A DNA stretch of 64,000 nt from Borreliella chilensis (GTDB lineage Bacteria; Spirochaetota; Spirochaetia; Borreliales; Borreliaceae): positions 496,001-560,000 of the forward strand of contig CP009910.1 in assembly GCA_000808095.1 (NCBI GenBank). Direction: 5' to 3'. A program made the translations under genes and the position numbers. The notes beneath the pieces were generated by a model. It did not search any database. It was given only the letters and a program-made list of their open reading frames with translations, and was not told where the DNA came from. This document shows positions 9,024 through 17,824 of this stretch, one piece after another (the first letter of the stretch is position 1; each line of letters starts with the position of its first letter).

Positions 9024-9401
9024 ATGGCTAGAATATCGGGAATAGATTTACCAAATAATAAACAATTAAAAATAGCGCTTACTTCTATTTATGGTATAGG
9101 CAGAACAAGAGCTTTGGAGGTTTGTAGTAAGTCAGGCATTTCTCCAAACAAAATCGCTAAAGACTTAGGTAATGATGAAGTTAATCGACTTAGAAAGGTG
9201 ATTGAGAGTGATTATATTGTAGAAGGAAAACTTAGAAGCGAAGTTGCTATGTCTATCAAAAGGCTTATGGATATAGCGTGTTACAGGGGCGTTAGGCATC
9301 GAAAAGGATTGCCTTTAAGAGGCCAGAGAACTAAAACTAATGCAAGAACTAGAAAAGGAAAAAGAAAAACTGTAGCTAATAAGAAAATAGCTAGCAAGTA
9401 A
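9024..9401 (+). CDS. rpsM: 30S ribosomal protein S13 (uS13)
   Basis: S13 contacts the P-site tRNA and the large subunit from the 30S head. The protein is 125 residues with [20 protein letters not shown] at its start, the [10 protein letters not shown] helix-hairpin-helix and the C-terminal [18 protein letters not shown] rRNA-binding tail. AGAGGA precedes ATG 9024. Confidence 0.98.
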   Translation: MARISGIDLPNNKQLKIALTSIYGIGRTRALEVCSKSGISPNKIAKDLGNDEVNRLRKVIESDYIVEGKLRSEVAMSIKRLMDIACYRGVRHRKGLPLRGQRTKTNARTRKGKRKTVANKKIASK

Positions 9402-9427
9402 ATAGTTTTTAAGATTTGGAGGATAAG

Positions 9428-9820
9428 TTGAGCGCGAAATTGTCAACTAATAGTAAAAGAAAATTGAAAAGAAATATTGGAGAAGGAAACGTATATATAC
9501 AAGCCACTTTTAATAATACCATAGTCACTGTATCCGATATAAAAGGGAATGCGTTAGCTTGGGCGAGTGCTGGTGGAATGGGTTTTAAAGGAGCTAAAAA
9601 GTCAACTCCATATGCTGCTCAAATAACAGCAGAATCTGCTTTAAATAAGGTAAAAGATTTTGGAATTAATTATGTTCATGTTTATATAAAGGGGCCAGGG
9701 ATTGGTAGAGAATCTGCAATAAGAGCTATTGGTTCTATTGGAATGACTGTAAAATCAATTTCAGATATTACTCCTATTCCTCATAATGGATGCAGACCTA
9801 AAAAAACCAGACGAGTTTAA
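9428..9820 (+). CDS. rpsK: 30S ribosomal protein S11 (uS11)
   Basis: S11 forms part of the platform and the E-site mRNA path. The start is TTG at 9428: GGAGG at 9418-9422 is 5 nt upstream. An in-frame TTG at 9416 overlaps this SD and is rejected. The resulting 130-residue protein has [37 protein letters not shown] and the C-terminal [14 protein letters not shown]. The usual next gene rpsD is missing; rpoA follows after 15 nt. Confidence 0.96.
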   Translation: MSAKLSTNSKRKLKRNIGEGNVYIQATFNNTIVTVSDIKGNALAWASAGGMGFKGAKKSTPYAAQITAESALNKVKDFGINYVHVYIKGPGIGRESAIRAIGSIGMTVKSISDITPIPHNGCRPKKTRRV

Positions 9821-9835
9821 TTATAAGGAGTTATG

Positions 9836-10870
9836 ATGCCTGTGGAAAAACTTTTGAAAGATTTCACCATACCTGAAAAAATTGAATTTTTAAAAAGCCA
9901 AGATGATGGGTCTTATGGTAAATTTACAATATATCCTTTTGAAAGAGGCTTTGGAGTTACTATAGGTAATACTTTAAGGCGTGTGTTGCTTTCTTCTATT
10001 GAAGGGTATGCTATTACTGCTATGAGAATCCAGTCTAACAATAAAGATTCTTCTTCAAAGGTTGTTTCAAGTGAATTTGATTTGATTCCTGGAGTTTCTG
10101 AAGATACTCTTGAAGTCATTGCTAATATTAAAAATATCCATTTGAAGCTTGGAGAAGGAGAGCAAAGCAAGACAATAAGCTTTAGTGTTAGTGGCAAGGA
10201 GACCAATGTTTTGAAAGCTTCTCATTTTGAAAGAGATGGAGTTGAGGTTTTTAATAAAGATTTAGTTATAGCTACTTTATCACATGATGTGAATTTGGAT
10301 TTTGAATTTCAAATTAATTATGGCAGGGGTTATATATCTTCTGAGCAAAATTCTAAATATTTAGAAGAAGTTAATGTTATTGCTTTAGATTCTATATTTT
10401 CTCCTATAGAGAAAGTTTCATATTCTGTAGAAGATACTAGGGTTGGTCAAAGATCAGATTATGACAAGCTTGTAATGGAAATTTGGACTACCGGTGTGAT
10501 TTCTGCCAAAGATGCAATAAAAAAAGCTGCATCAATAGTAAGAGAGTTTTTGTTTCCTCTTGTAGATTTTGAAGACAATGCTAGTGTATCTTTTGAAAAG
10601 TCAAAATCAGAAGATTCTAATTTGCTTGATATGAGTATTGAAAAATTAGATTTGTCAGTCAGATCTTTAAATTGTTTGGCAAAAGAAAATGTTAGAACTT
10701 TAGGAGAACTTATTAGTAAAAGTGCAGAGGAGCTTTCTAAAGCAAGGAATTTCGGGAAGAAAAGCTTAGAAGAGATAATCGAAAAACTTGGTTCTTATAG
10801 ATTGTTTTTGGGAATGTCTAAAGAAGATGCTTTATCTGTATTGAGTAAGAGTATTAAAATATCTGAATAA
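9836..10870 (+). CDS. rpoA: RNA polymerase alpha subunit
   Basis: The alpha subunit dimerises to seed RNA polymerase assembly and its C-terminal domain binds UP elements and activators. Two ATGs lie in tandem (9833, 9836); 9836 is preferred because the AAGGAG at 9825-9830 is 5 nt away, giving 344 residues. The N-terminal domain contains FERGFGVTIGNTLRRVLLSS; the C-terminal domain (about residues 255-325) contains LDLSVRSLNCLAKENVRTLGE and the KARNFGKKSLEEI helix-hairpin-helix. Confidence 0.98.
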   Translation: MPVEKLLKDFTIPEKIEFLKSQDDGSYGKFTIYPFERGFGVTIGNTLRRVLLSSIEGYAITAMRIQSNNKDSSSKVVSSEFDLIPGVSEDTLEVIANIKNIHLKLGEGEQSKTISFSVSGKETNVLKASHFERDGVEVFNKDLVIATLSHDVNLDFEFQINYGRGYISSEQNSKYLEEVNVIALDSIFSPIEKVSYSVEDTRVGQRSDYDKLVMEIWTTGVISAKDAIKKAASIVREFLFPLVDFEDNASVSFEKSKSEDSNLLDMSIEKLDLSVRSLNCLAKENVRTLGELISKSAEELSKARNFGKKSLEEIIEKLGSYRLFLGMSKEDALSVLSKSIKISE

Positions 10871-10891
10871 AAGGAGAGTTTGGCTTGTTTT

Positions 10892-11263
10892 ATGAAAACA
10901 AAATTGGGTTTTAATAGATTAAATAGGAAGTCTAGTCATAGGAGAGCGCTTTTAAAAAATATGGTAATTTCTTTTTTAAAGTATGAGAAAATTTCTTCTA
11001 CTAAGGCAAAGTTATTTGAAGTTAAAAGATTTGCTGAAAGATTGATTACAAAGGCAAAAGTTGACACTGTGTATAATAGGCGGGAGTTATCAAGATTTAT
11101 ACATGATAAGTCTATTTTGAATAAGCTGTTTGTTAGAATTTCTCCTGTTTTTAAAGAAAGGAATGGTGGGTATACTCGGATAATTAAATTAGGGAAAAGG
11201 TATGGAGATGCAGCTGAAATGGCTATCCTAGAATTAGTTGAAAAGCCTTTAAAAGTTGAATAA
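10892..11263 (+). CDS. rplQ: 50S ribosomal protein L17 (bL17)
   Basis: L17 lies near the tunnel exit. The frame is open from a TTG at 10880, but the family N-terminus ([19 protein letters not shown]) begins at ATG 10892, giving 123 residues. The AAGGAG at 10871-10876 is 3 nt from the TTG and 15 nt from the ATG, so neither spacing is ideal and the start is chosen by homology. The C-terminal [20 protein letters not shown] segment is typical. This is the last gene of the ribosomal operon. Confidence 0.94.
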   Translation: MKTKLGFNRLNRKSSHRRALLKNMVISFLKYEKISSTKAKLFEVKRFAERLITKAKVDTVYNRRELSRFIHDKSILNKLFVRISPVFKERNGGYTRIIKLGKRYGDAAEMAILELVEKPLKVE

Positions 11264-11280
11264 TTAATAATTTGAGCGTA

Positions 11281-11317
11281 CTGTTTTAAAGATTAAATTT
11301 TAAGTTGCTTTAAACAG
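11281..11317 (+). promoter_or_regulatory. Leader hairpin before rny
   Basis: Bases 11281-11291 (CTGTTTTAAAG) pair with 11308-11317 (CTTTAAACAG), a 10-bp stem with one bulged T and a 16-nt loop. It ends 3 nt before the AGGAG of rny. No T-run follows, so it does not look like a terminator. A possible promoter TTGAGC (11272-11277) with TAAATT (11294-11299) overlaps the stem, which would leave only part of the hairpin in a transcript starting here; transcripts reading through from rplQ would carry all of it. Confidence 0.4.
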
Positions 11318-11334
11318 AATAGGAGTTAAATGAT

Positions 11335-12867
11335 ATGATATATATTATTTTTTCTTCTATTTTTGCTGGCTTTATATTAGGATTTTTAGTAAGAGTTTTT
11401 TTAGGTAGATTGTCTTTATTAGATTTAGAAAAGAATCTGACAAAAGTAAAGGAAGAATCACAATTAGAGATAGAAAATGAAAGAAGGCAAATTATTGCTA
11501 ATGCAAAATCTCAAATGCTTAAAGAGAAAAACCAGCAAGATAGGGATATAAGAGATCGGAAAAATGAGATTGTTAATCTAGAAAAAAGATTATTACAAAG
11601 GGAAGAGACTTTAGATAAAAGAATATCTGCTCTTGATAAGCAGCAGTCTAGGGTTGATTTTAAAATTAAAGAATTTGAACAAAAAGAAAAAGTAATAAGA
11701 GAAAAAGAAGCTGATCTTGTTAAAAGATTGGAGAGTATTTCTGGGCTTACAAGAGAAGATGCAAAAAAAATTGTAATTGAAAAAGTTGAGAATGAGTCTA
11801 GAAGAGATGCTCAGATTATTATCAATAAAAGTGAACAGGAAGCCCATTTATTAGCAGATAAAGTTGCAAAAGATATTTTAGTATCTACTATGCAGCGTAT
11901 TGTCACAGAGGTAAGTTCGGAGTTTACAGTAGCTTCTGTTGAATTGCCCAATGATGAAATGAAGGGAAGGATTATAGGAAAAGAAGGGCGTAATATTAGA
12001 GCTCTTGAGACTTTAATAGGAGCTGACATTATCATTGATGATACTCCTGAAGCTGTTGTTATATCCTGTTTTGATCCAATAAGAAAAGAGCTTGCCAAGA
12101 GAACTTTAGAAAGACTTGTAACAGATGGTAGAATTCATCCTGCTAGGATTGAAGAGGTTGTATATAATGTTACCAACGAGATAAATAGCATTATTCAAGA
12201 AGAAGGCGAGAAAGTGGTTTTTGATCTTAATATACATGGACTTGACAAGAGACTTATTAGAGGATTAGGAAGACTTTATTTTAGAAGCAGTTATGGTCAA
12301 AATGTTTTAAGCCATTCCAAGGAAACAGCTATAATAGGAGAAATTTTAGCTAAAGAGATGAAATTGGATCCTATTGTAGTAAAAAGAGCATGTCTTTTGC
12401 ATGATATTGGGAAAGGTATGGAAAGCATTTCTGATAATAGTGAAGGACACGCTATTACTGGCGCCGAACTTGCGCAAAGTTGTGGAGAAAGTGAAATTGT
12501 TGTTAATGCTATTGCTGCTCATCATAATGAAGTAAAACCTGAGAGCCTTGAAGCTATTGTTGTTCAAATAGCAGATGCAATTTCGGCGTCTCGTCCTGGT
12601 GCAAGGCGTGAAAGTTTAAATAACTATATAAATAGACTAAAAAGACTTGAGGACATTGCTTATAGTTTTGAAGGTGTTCAAAAATGTTATGCGATTCAAG
12701 CTGGTCGTGAAGTTAGAATTATTGTTGACAATGTTTTGGTTAATGATGAAAAATCAATTTTACTTGCTAGAGACATTGCTAAGAAAATAGAAGCTGAAAT
12801 GAGGTATCCTGGTAAAATTAAAGTTACAATTATTCGTGAAACCAGAGTTATTGAATATGCAAGATAG
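11335..12867 (+). CDS. rny: Ribonuclease Y
   Basis: RNase Y is a membrane-anchored endoribonuclease that starts mRNA decay. The 510-residue protein has an N-terminal membrane helix (residues 1-22), a long charged coiled coil (about 30-190), a KH domain (GRIIGKEGRNIRALE from residue 211) and an HD domain with the metal-binding His356-Asp357 in LLHDIGKGME. Length and order match the family. The start is ATG 11335 after AGGAG. It overlaps the next gene, a YmdB homologue, by 11 nt; rny and ymdB are near neighbours in many bacteria. Confidence 0.97.
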   Translation: MIYIIFSSIFAGFILGFLVRVFLGRLSLLDLEKNLTKVKEESQLEIENERRQIIANAKSQMLKEKNQQDRDIRDRKNEIVNLEKRLLQREETLDKRISALDKQQSRVDFKIKEFEQKEKVIREKEADLVKRLESISGLTREDAKKIVIEKVENESRRDAQIIINKSEQEAHLLADKVAKDILVSTMQRIVTEVSSEFTVASVELPNDEMKGRIIGKEGRNIRALETLIGADIIIDDTPEAVVISCFDPIRKELAKRTLERLVTDGRIHPARIEEVVYNVTNEINSIIQEEGEKVVFDLNIHGLDKRLIRGLGRLYFRSSYGQNVLSHSKETAIIGEILAKEMKLDPIVVKRACLLHDIGKGMESISDNSEGHAITGAELAQSCGESEIVVNAIAAHHNEVKPESLEAIVVQIADAISASRPGARRESLNNYINRLKRLEDIAYSFEGVQKCYAIQAGREVRIIVDNVLVNDEKSILLARDIAKKIEAEMRYPGKIKVTIIRETRVIEYAR

Positions 12868-13645
12868 CACGATTAAAACTTTAATAATTGGAGATATAAT
12901 AGGCGAAAGTGGATTAAAAAAAGTTTTTTTTAATCTTAAGCATATTAAGAATAAATATAGAATAGATTTGGTAATTGCTAATGGAGAAAACTCTTCAAAT
13001 GGTTTTGGAATAACACCGGAAATAGCAAATAATCTTTTTAGATCAGGGGTTAATGTTATTACTACAGGTAATCATGTATATTCTAATTATAAAATAAATG
13101 ATTATCTAAATAAGCAAGTGTATATATTAAGACCAAATAATTTTTCAGATTTATTAGATGGGCATGGTTATTGTTTTTTAACGGTTCGAAATGAAAAGGT
13201 TGCTGTGGCTAATGTTCAGGGGTTTTTAAATATGAATTTTATTGTTAAGAATCCTTTTGATAATGCAAAAAAATTGGTTAATATGCTGAATAATAAGGCT
13301 AGAACCATTTTTATAGATTTTCATGCTGAGAGTAATTATGAGAAAGAAAGTTTTGGTTATTTTTTAAATGGTTTTGTAACAGGTGTGGTTGGCACTCATA
13401 CTCATATTATGACTAAAGATGAAAGGATTTTATCAAAAGGAACAGCTTATATTAGTGATGTTGGAATGACGGGTGGATTGAATTCTGTAATAGGATTTAG
13501 TCCTAATATTTCTCTTAAAGGCTTGCTTGAATATGTTCCTTTAAGAGCTGAAGTTGTAGAAGATGACATAGTTTTACAGGGAGTTATTATTACTTCTAAT
13601 CTAAAGACAGGTCGTGCTTTAAAAATTGAAAGGATCCAGAAATAA
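12857..13645 (+). CDS. ymdB: YmdB-family metallophosphoesterase
   Basis: The 262-residue protein belongs to the YmdB (TIGR00282) calcineurin-like phosphoesterases, which in Bacillus hydrolyse 2',3'-cyclic nucleotides. Metal-ligand motifs are seen in order: IGDIIGESG with Asp13, ANGENSSNGFG, TGNHV, DFHAE and GTHTH. The frame is open from 12836, but the family start is close to ATG 12857 (MQDSTIKTLIIGD). Overlap of 11 nt with rny suggests coupled translation and a shared role in RNA metabolism. Confidence 0.92.
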   Translation: MQDSTIKTLIIGDIIGESGLKKVFFNLKHIKNKYRIDLVIANGENSSNGFGITPEIANNLFRSGVNVITTGNHVYSNYKINDYLNKQVYILRPNNFSDLLDGHGYCFLTVRNEKVAVANVQGFLNMNFIVKNPFDNAKKLVNMLNNKARTIFIDFHAESNYEKESFGYFLNGFVTGVVGTHTHIMTKDERILSKGTAYISDVGMTGGLNSVIGFSPNISLKGLLEYVPLRAEVVEDDIVLQGVIITSNLKTGRALKIERIQK

Positions 13646-14417
13646 TTTATTAAATATACTTTGTAAAAGTTATCCAGAAAAAACACGAGAAGAATTAATA
13701 GTTTTAATTTTAACAGGTAATATATATGTAAATTCTCATAAAGAAAAAAACCCCAAAATATTAGTAAATAAAACTAGTAAAATAGATCTAGTTGAGAATA
13801 CTTTTCAAGTATTTGTATCAAGGGGGGGGTATAAGCTTTTGGAAGCCCTTAAGAGTTTTGAGATTGAAGTTAAAAATAAAATTTGTATTGATGTTGGCTC
13901 TTCAACTGGTGGTTTTACCGATTGTCTTTTGCAGTGTGGTGCTAATTATGTTTATTCGATTGATGTAGGTATTAATCAACTTTCTTATAAATTGAGAATT
14001 GATCCAAGAGTTAAAGTTTTGGAGAAAACCAATATTTTTGATGTTAAAAAATTTAGCATTGTGCCTAATTTTGCCGTTGTAGATGTTTCTTTCCGATCAT
14101 CAATAAGCATATGTGCAAATTTAATCGATAAACTTTCTGATAATTTTATTATAGTTTTGATCAAGCCCCAGTTTGAGTTTAAAAGCTTAAATTTAGATAT
14201 AAAAAATTTTAATGGTGTTGTGGATATAAAGTATTTGAAGATAATTTTGCAAAGTGTAATTGAAAAATTTTATAAAAATAAATTACAAGTTAAAAATATA
14301 TTAAAGTTAAAAACCAAAGGTAAAAAAGGCAATCAGGAGTTTATGTTTTTAGTTGTTAGGTCAGATGTGTTAAATATTGAAAGTTCTATGTTATTGCTTA
14401 GCAATATTGAATTTTAG
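13626..14417 (+). CDS. tlyA: TlyA-family RNA methyltransferase (hemolysin-like)
   Basis: TlyA proteins are 2'-O-methyltransferases of rRNA, often mislabelled hemolysins. The 263-residue frame has an S4-like RNA-binding segment at the start (about residues 8-60), then FVSRGGYKLLEALK, the SAM-binding IDVGSSTGGFTDCLLQ and the later VVDVSFRSS and LIKPQFE motifs of the FtsJ-like fold. The start is uncertain: the only early candidate is TTG 13626, which overlaps ymdB by 20 nt and lacks a clear SD. The gene ends 4 nt inside the convergent minus-strand gene. Confidence 0.88.
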   Translation: MKGSRNNLLNILCKSYPEKTREELIVLILTGNIYVNSHKEKNPKILVNKTSKIDLVENTFQVFVSRGGYKLLEALKSFEIEVKNKICIDVGSSTGGFTDCLLQCGANYVYSIDVGINQLSYKLRIDPRVKVLEKTNIFDVKKFSIVPNFAVVDVSFRSSISICANLIDKLSDNFIIVLIKPQFEFKSLNLDIKNFNGVVDIKYLKIILQSVIEKFYKNKLQVKNILKLKTKGKKGNQEFMFLVVRSDVLNIESSMLLLSNIEF

Positions 14418-15160
14418 TATTTGTCTAAAGTCTTTTTATTTAGTATTCCTGAAAAGTTTAAGTTTAATTCTTCAAGTATTATTGGATTGTTTTCTATTGT
14501 TAAAATTATTCCATCAATTCCTTTAATTTCAAGACATGTTAAAGTTATTTGAGCAATTTGATTAATTATTCCTTCAATACCGAAACTATTTTCATAAAAT
14601 TCTTTAGATAAGTTTATTTTGGCAATTCCTTCGCTTAGACTTAAGTTCAACAGCTTGGTTTTTATGGGGATTAAACTTAAAAAATTATTTTTTAGCTCGT
14701 ATTCATTTGGCCCTTTGATTAAAGATTTTAGCGTTTCTTCTAAAATATTTTTGTCGTAATATATAGCTCTTTTTACGGTTTGTCTTAAAAAATAACCTTC
14801 GGAGGTGACTTTTATAAAATAAAGTTTAATAAATGTTTTGTTTTTAAGGTTATTATTTCTTTGGTTTTGTTTAAGCTCTTCTTCAAGTTTTTTTATTTCT
14901 GGTGGCTGGATTAAAAAACTTTCATTTCTCAGCATTTTTATATTTGTACTTTTACTTGTGTCTTTTTTAGCTTCGATTAATTTATTATTTTGTGTTTCAC
15001 TTGATTCAAATATACTATTATCGTAATTTTGCTCCTTAAAAATATGCATAATAAGAGAATTTTTGATTACTAATAGTAAACTAGCTATTGTTAAGATAAT
15101 AGCAATTAAAATTAAAAGTATGTCTGATTTGGTTGAGCTTGAAGTTTTTTTTCTTTTCAA
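14414..15160 (-). CDS. GerMN-domain membrane-anchored protein
   Basis: The 248-residue protein has a basic N-terminus, one membrane helix (about residues 14-33), a Ser/Lys/Glu-rich linker and a C-terminal GerMN domain (about 100-235; note RQTVKRAIYY, LIKGPNEYELKNNFLSLIP and GIAKINLSKEFYEN). GerMN domains occur in extracytoplasmic lipoproteins and spore germination proteins; their ligand is unknown. It starts at TTG 15160 without a clear SD, is divergent from der and convergent with tlyA. The precise role in Borrelia is unknown to me. Confidence 0.82.
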   Translation of the reverse strand: MKRKKTSSSTKSDILLILIAIILTIASLLLVIKNSLIMHIFKEQNYDNSIFESSETQNNKLIEAKKDTSKSTNIKMLRNESFLIQPPEIKKLEEELKQNQRNNNLKNKTFIKLYFIKVTSEGYFLRQTVKRAIYYDKNILEETLKSLIKGPNEYELKNNFLSLIPIKTKLLNLSLSEGIAKINLSKEFYENSFGIEGIINQIAQITLTCLEIKGIDGIILTIENNPIILEELNLNFSGILNKKTLDKY

Positions 15161-15180
15161 TATAAACTACTCATGTGCAA

Positions 15181-15209
15181 TTGGCATAAATACTAATATT
15201 TGATATTAT
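15181..15209 (+). promoter_or_regulatory. Sigma-70-type promoter for der
   Basis: TTGGCA (15181-15186) and TATTAT (15204-15209) are separated by 17 nt. The predicted transcription start is about 25 nt before the TTG start of der. This is the only good promoter seen in the 82-bp divergent gap; the -10 region (ATTATAAT) is palindromic and might also serve the minus-strand gene. Confidence 0.6.
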
Positions 15210-15242
15210 AATGGAAATATCGGAATAAATAAAGAGGTATAT

Positions 15243-16544
15243 TTGCTTAGTTATAAAAAGGTTCTTATTGTTGGTAGACCAAATGTTGGGAAATCTGCTT
15301 TATTTAATCGAATTTTAGATTCAAAAAGAAGTATTACTGAGAATGCTTACGGTGTTACTAGAGATTTAGTTGAAGAAGTTTGTAAGGTTGGTTCTTTTAA
15401 TTTTAAATTAATTGATACTGGTGGATTTTCAATCTTAAAAGATGAGATTAGTAAAATTGTTGTTCAAAAAGTTTTAATCTCTTTAGAAAAAGTTGATTTA
15501 ATTTTATTAGTTTTAGATGTTAATGAAATTTTACTTGAGGATTATCAAATTATTGAAAGATTGAGAAAATATTCTAGCAAGGTAATTTTGGTTTTAAACA
15601 AAGTAGATACTAAAGATAAGGAATTTTTAGCTCATGAATTTCATAATTTAGGATTTAAGCGATATTTTTTTGTTAGTGCAGTGCATGGTCGAGGTATTAC
15701 TAAGCTTAGAGATTTTTTAAAAGTAGAAGTCGGTGAAGCTAATATTGAGGATGAAGCTAACATTAAGGTTGGGATTATAGGCAAGCCCAATACAGGCAAG
15801 TCTACTCTTATTAATTATTTATCTGGAGATGAAGTTTCAATTGTTTCAGATAAACCTGGTACTACTAGAGATTTTATTAAAACTAGGTTTACTAAAAATG
15901 GAAAAGTTTTTGAGATTATTGATACAGCTGGGATAAGGCGAAGGGCAAGAGTAAATGAAATTGTTGAATATTATTCTGTTAATAGAGCATTAAAAGTAAT
16001 TGATATGGTAGATGTTGTTTTTTTGTTGATTGATGTTAAAGAAGAGTTAACTTCTCAGGACAAAAAGATTGCTCATTATGCGACTAAAAAAGGAAAAGGA
16101 ATTATTATTGTATTTAGCAAATGGGATCTTGTTGGAGAATCTAAGGGCCATTTTGAAACTTTAAAAAGTCGTGTGAAGTTCTTTTTCCCTGTTTTAAATT
16201 TTGCCCCTGTATTTAGAATTTCTGTTCATAAAAATATAGGCCTAAACTCTCTTTTTAAAGAGGCTTTTAAGTTAAAAGATCAGCTTGAGTTGAAGACCAG
16301 CACTCCAGATTTAAATAGAATGTTAAATTTATGGATCAAAGATTATCATTTAAATGTTTCTCATAAAGTAAAATATATTACACAAGTTAGTACTAATCCT
16401 GTCAAGTTTATTCTTTTTGCAAATAAAATAAAGAATTTCCCAAATTCTTACTATAATTATTTAGTAAATAATTTACGTGAAATTGGGTATAAAAATATTC
16501 CAATTTTAATAGAATTGAGGGAAAAAATAAGAGATTTAAAGTGA
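15243..16544 (+). CDS. der: Ribosome-associated GTPase Der (EngA)
   Basis: Der is a double GTPase needed for 50S maturation. The 433-residue protein has two P-loops, GRPNVGKS near residues 10-17 and GKPNTGKS at about 180-187, each followed by its G3 (DTGG, DTAG) and G4 (NKVD, SKWD) motifs, and a C-terminal KH-like domain. The start is TTG 15243 with AGAGG at 15233-15237. The stop TGA overlaps the GTG of the next gene (GTGA). Confidence 0.97.
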   Translation: MLSYKKVLIVGRPNVGKSALFNRILDSKRSITENAYGVTRDLVEEVCKVGSFNFKLIDTGGFSILKDEISKIVVQKVLISLEKVDLILLVLDVNEILLEDYQIIERLRKYSSKVILVLNKVDTKDKEFLAHEFHNLGFKRYFFVSAVHGRGITKLRDFLKVEVGEANIEDEANIKVGIIGKPNTGKSTLINYLSGDEVSIVSDKPGTTRDFIKTRFTKNGKVFEIIDTAGIRRRARVNEIVEYYSVNRALKVIDMVDVVFLLIDVKEELTSQDKKIAHYATKKGKGIIIVFSKWDLVGESKGHFETLKSRVKFFFPVLNFAPVFRISVHKNIGLNSLFKEAFKLKDQLELKTSTPDLNRMLNLWIKDYHLNVSHKVKYITQVSTNPVKFILFANKIKNFPNSYYNYLVNNLREIGYKNIPILIELREKIRDLK

Positions 16545-17824
16545 AATATATATTTTTATTTTTAATAATTAGGAGTTTAAATCTTTTTGCACTTGAGAGT
16601 TTTTTTTATGATTTTGATGTAAGGAGTATGTATTCAAAATATTTTAATTCAAGCTATGTACAAAAAAAAATAAGTCCAATAAAGCATTTTGTTGCAAAGA
16701 ATTATTATATAGAAGTTTCAAGTGCAGTTTCTTCTGATTATGTTTACTATTCTTTTTTTAATAAAAAAAAGAATGTGGAATATATTTTTCCGGGATCTTA
16801 TGTAATTAAAGTGGGTAAAGATGGGATTGAGCAGATAAAAATATTTTTTGTAAATAGGGGTGATACATTTATTAGAATAAAGTCTTCAAAATTTTCTTCT
16901 AGTGCTGATTTTTATTTACTAAATACTTTAATTTATAAAGACGTTAAATTACCTTTTAAGATTGAAGATATTGCAGTAATTTCTCTTGCCAATATAATAA
17001 ATTATATTGGCAAAGTTATTGATTTTAGATATTTTATTCCTGAATATTTTGATATTTATAAAAATGTTTCTAATATGGTAATTAGCTTAAGGAAAGCTCT
17101 TGCATATTTCCCCATTGCTGAGGTTGTTGATGGTGCAATGAATGAGCATGGCAAAATGGTTTACATAGAAACTGGATTATTACAAAAAGATCCTGTGGGG
17201 TTTAATTGTTCAGGATTCGTTAAATGGGTAGCAGATTCTATTTACAAATCAATGACAGGACGTCTTTTACGAATTGATGATCTTAAGCTTAGGCATATTG
17301 GTGTTAGGGGTAATGTTTTTACTAAAGGCCATGAATTTAATAAGGATCCTTTTTTTGGACTTGATTGGATTCGTAATATTGCTTATAGGATAAATAATAT
17401 TAATGAGGGTTTAGATTTATCTAAAATTAAGGAAAATGATGTTAATAACATTAAGTTTTTTGATTATATTGAGAATCGTGGATATAAAATTGAAAATTTA
17501 GAGTTTTTATTATATAGTTTGGCTTTAGATGAGCCTGGATATATTTATTTTGGGTCTATTAGCACAGGTGCTAACGATTTTTCGGGTATGATTCTTCATA
17601 AACATGTTGTTTTATTTCTTCCATTTCTTGATGAAAATAGAATTTTTAGAGTTTCTGTTAATGAAGTTAATGCTGAGACTTCAATAAAGTCTCTTCAAAA
17701 AAGATATCCAAAATCTTATATTCATTTAGTTAGAGTCAAGGTTCCTGAAAATTTACCTATAGTTCCAATACCTGTAAGGGCAAATAATCAATTACCTGTA
17801 AAGGCAAATAATCAATCATTATGA
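16541..17824 (+). CDS. Secreted NlpC/P60-like cysteine hydrolase, putative
   Basis: The 427-residue protein begins with a hydrophobic signal-like segment (KYIFLFLIIRSLNLFALE), suggesting export. In the second half FNCSGFVKWVADS places a cysteine at residue 223 in the NlpC/P60-type CSGF context, and HKHVVLFLP (His353/His355) fits the catalytic histidine. NlpC/P60 enzymes cleave peptidoglycan stem peptides; the assignment is from these motifs only, since the rest is strongly divergent. Two 8-residue repeats (PVRANNQL, PVKANNQS) end the protein. It overlaps der and the next gene by 4 nt each. Confidence 0.6.
   Translation: MKYIFLFLIIRSLNLFALESFFYDFDVRSMYSKYFNSSYVQKKISPIKHFVAKNYYIEVSSAVSSDYVYYSFFNKKKNVEYIFPGSYVIKVGKDGIEQIKIFFVNRGDTFIRIKSSKFSSSADFYLLNTLIYKDVKLPFKIEDIAVISLANIINYIGKVIDFRYFIPEYFDIYKNVSNMVISLRKALAYFPIAEVVDGAMNEHGKMVYIETGLLQKDPVGFNCSGFVKWVADSIYKSMTGRLLRIDDLKLRHIGVRGNVFTKGHEFNKDPFFGLDWIRNIAYRINNINEGLDLSKIKENDVNNIKFFDYIENRGYKIENLEFLLYSLALDEPGYIYFGSISTGANDFSGMILHKHVVLFLPFLDENRIFRVSVNEVNAETSIKSLQKRYPKSYIHLVRVKVPENLPIVPIPVRANNQLPVKANNQSL
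17770..17817 (+). repeat. 24-bp tandem repeat, two copies, in 3' end of gene
   Basis: Two adjacent 24-bp units (17770-17793 and 17794-17817) differ at two positions. They encode the last residues of the NlpC/P60-like protein (PVRANNQL / PVKANNQS). The repeat is in frame, so copy-number change would only lengthen or shorten the tail. Confidence 0.85.
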
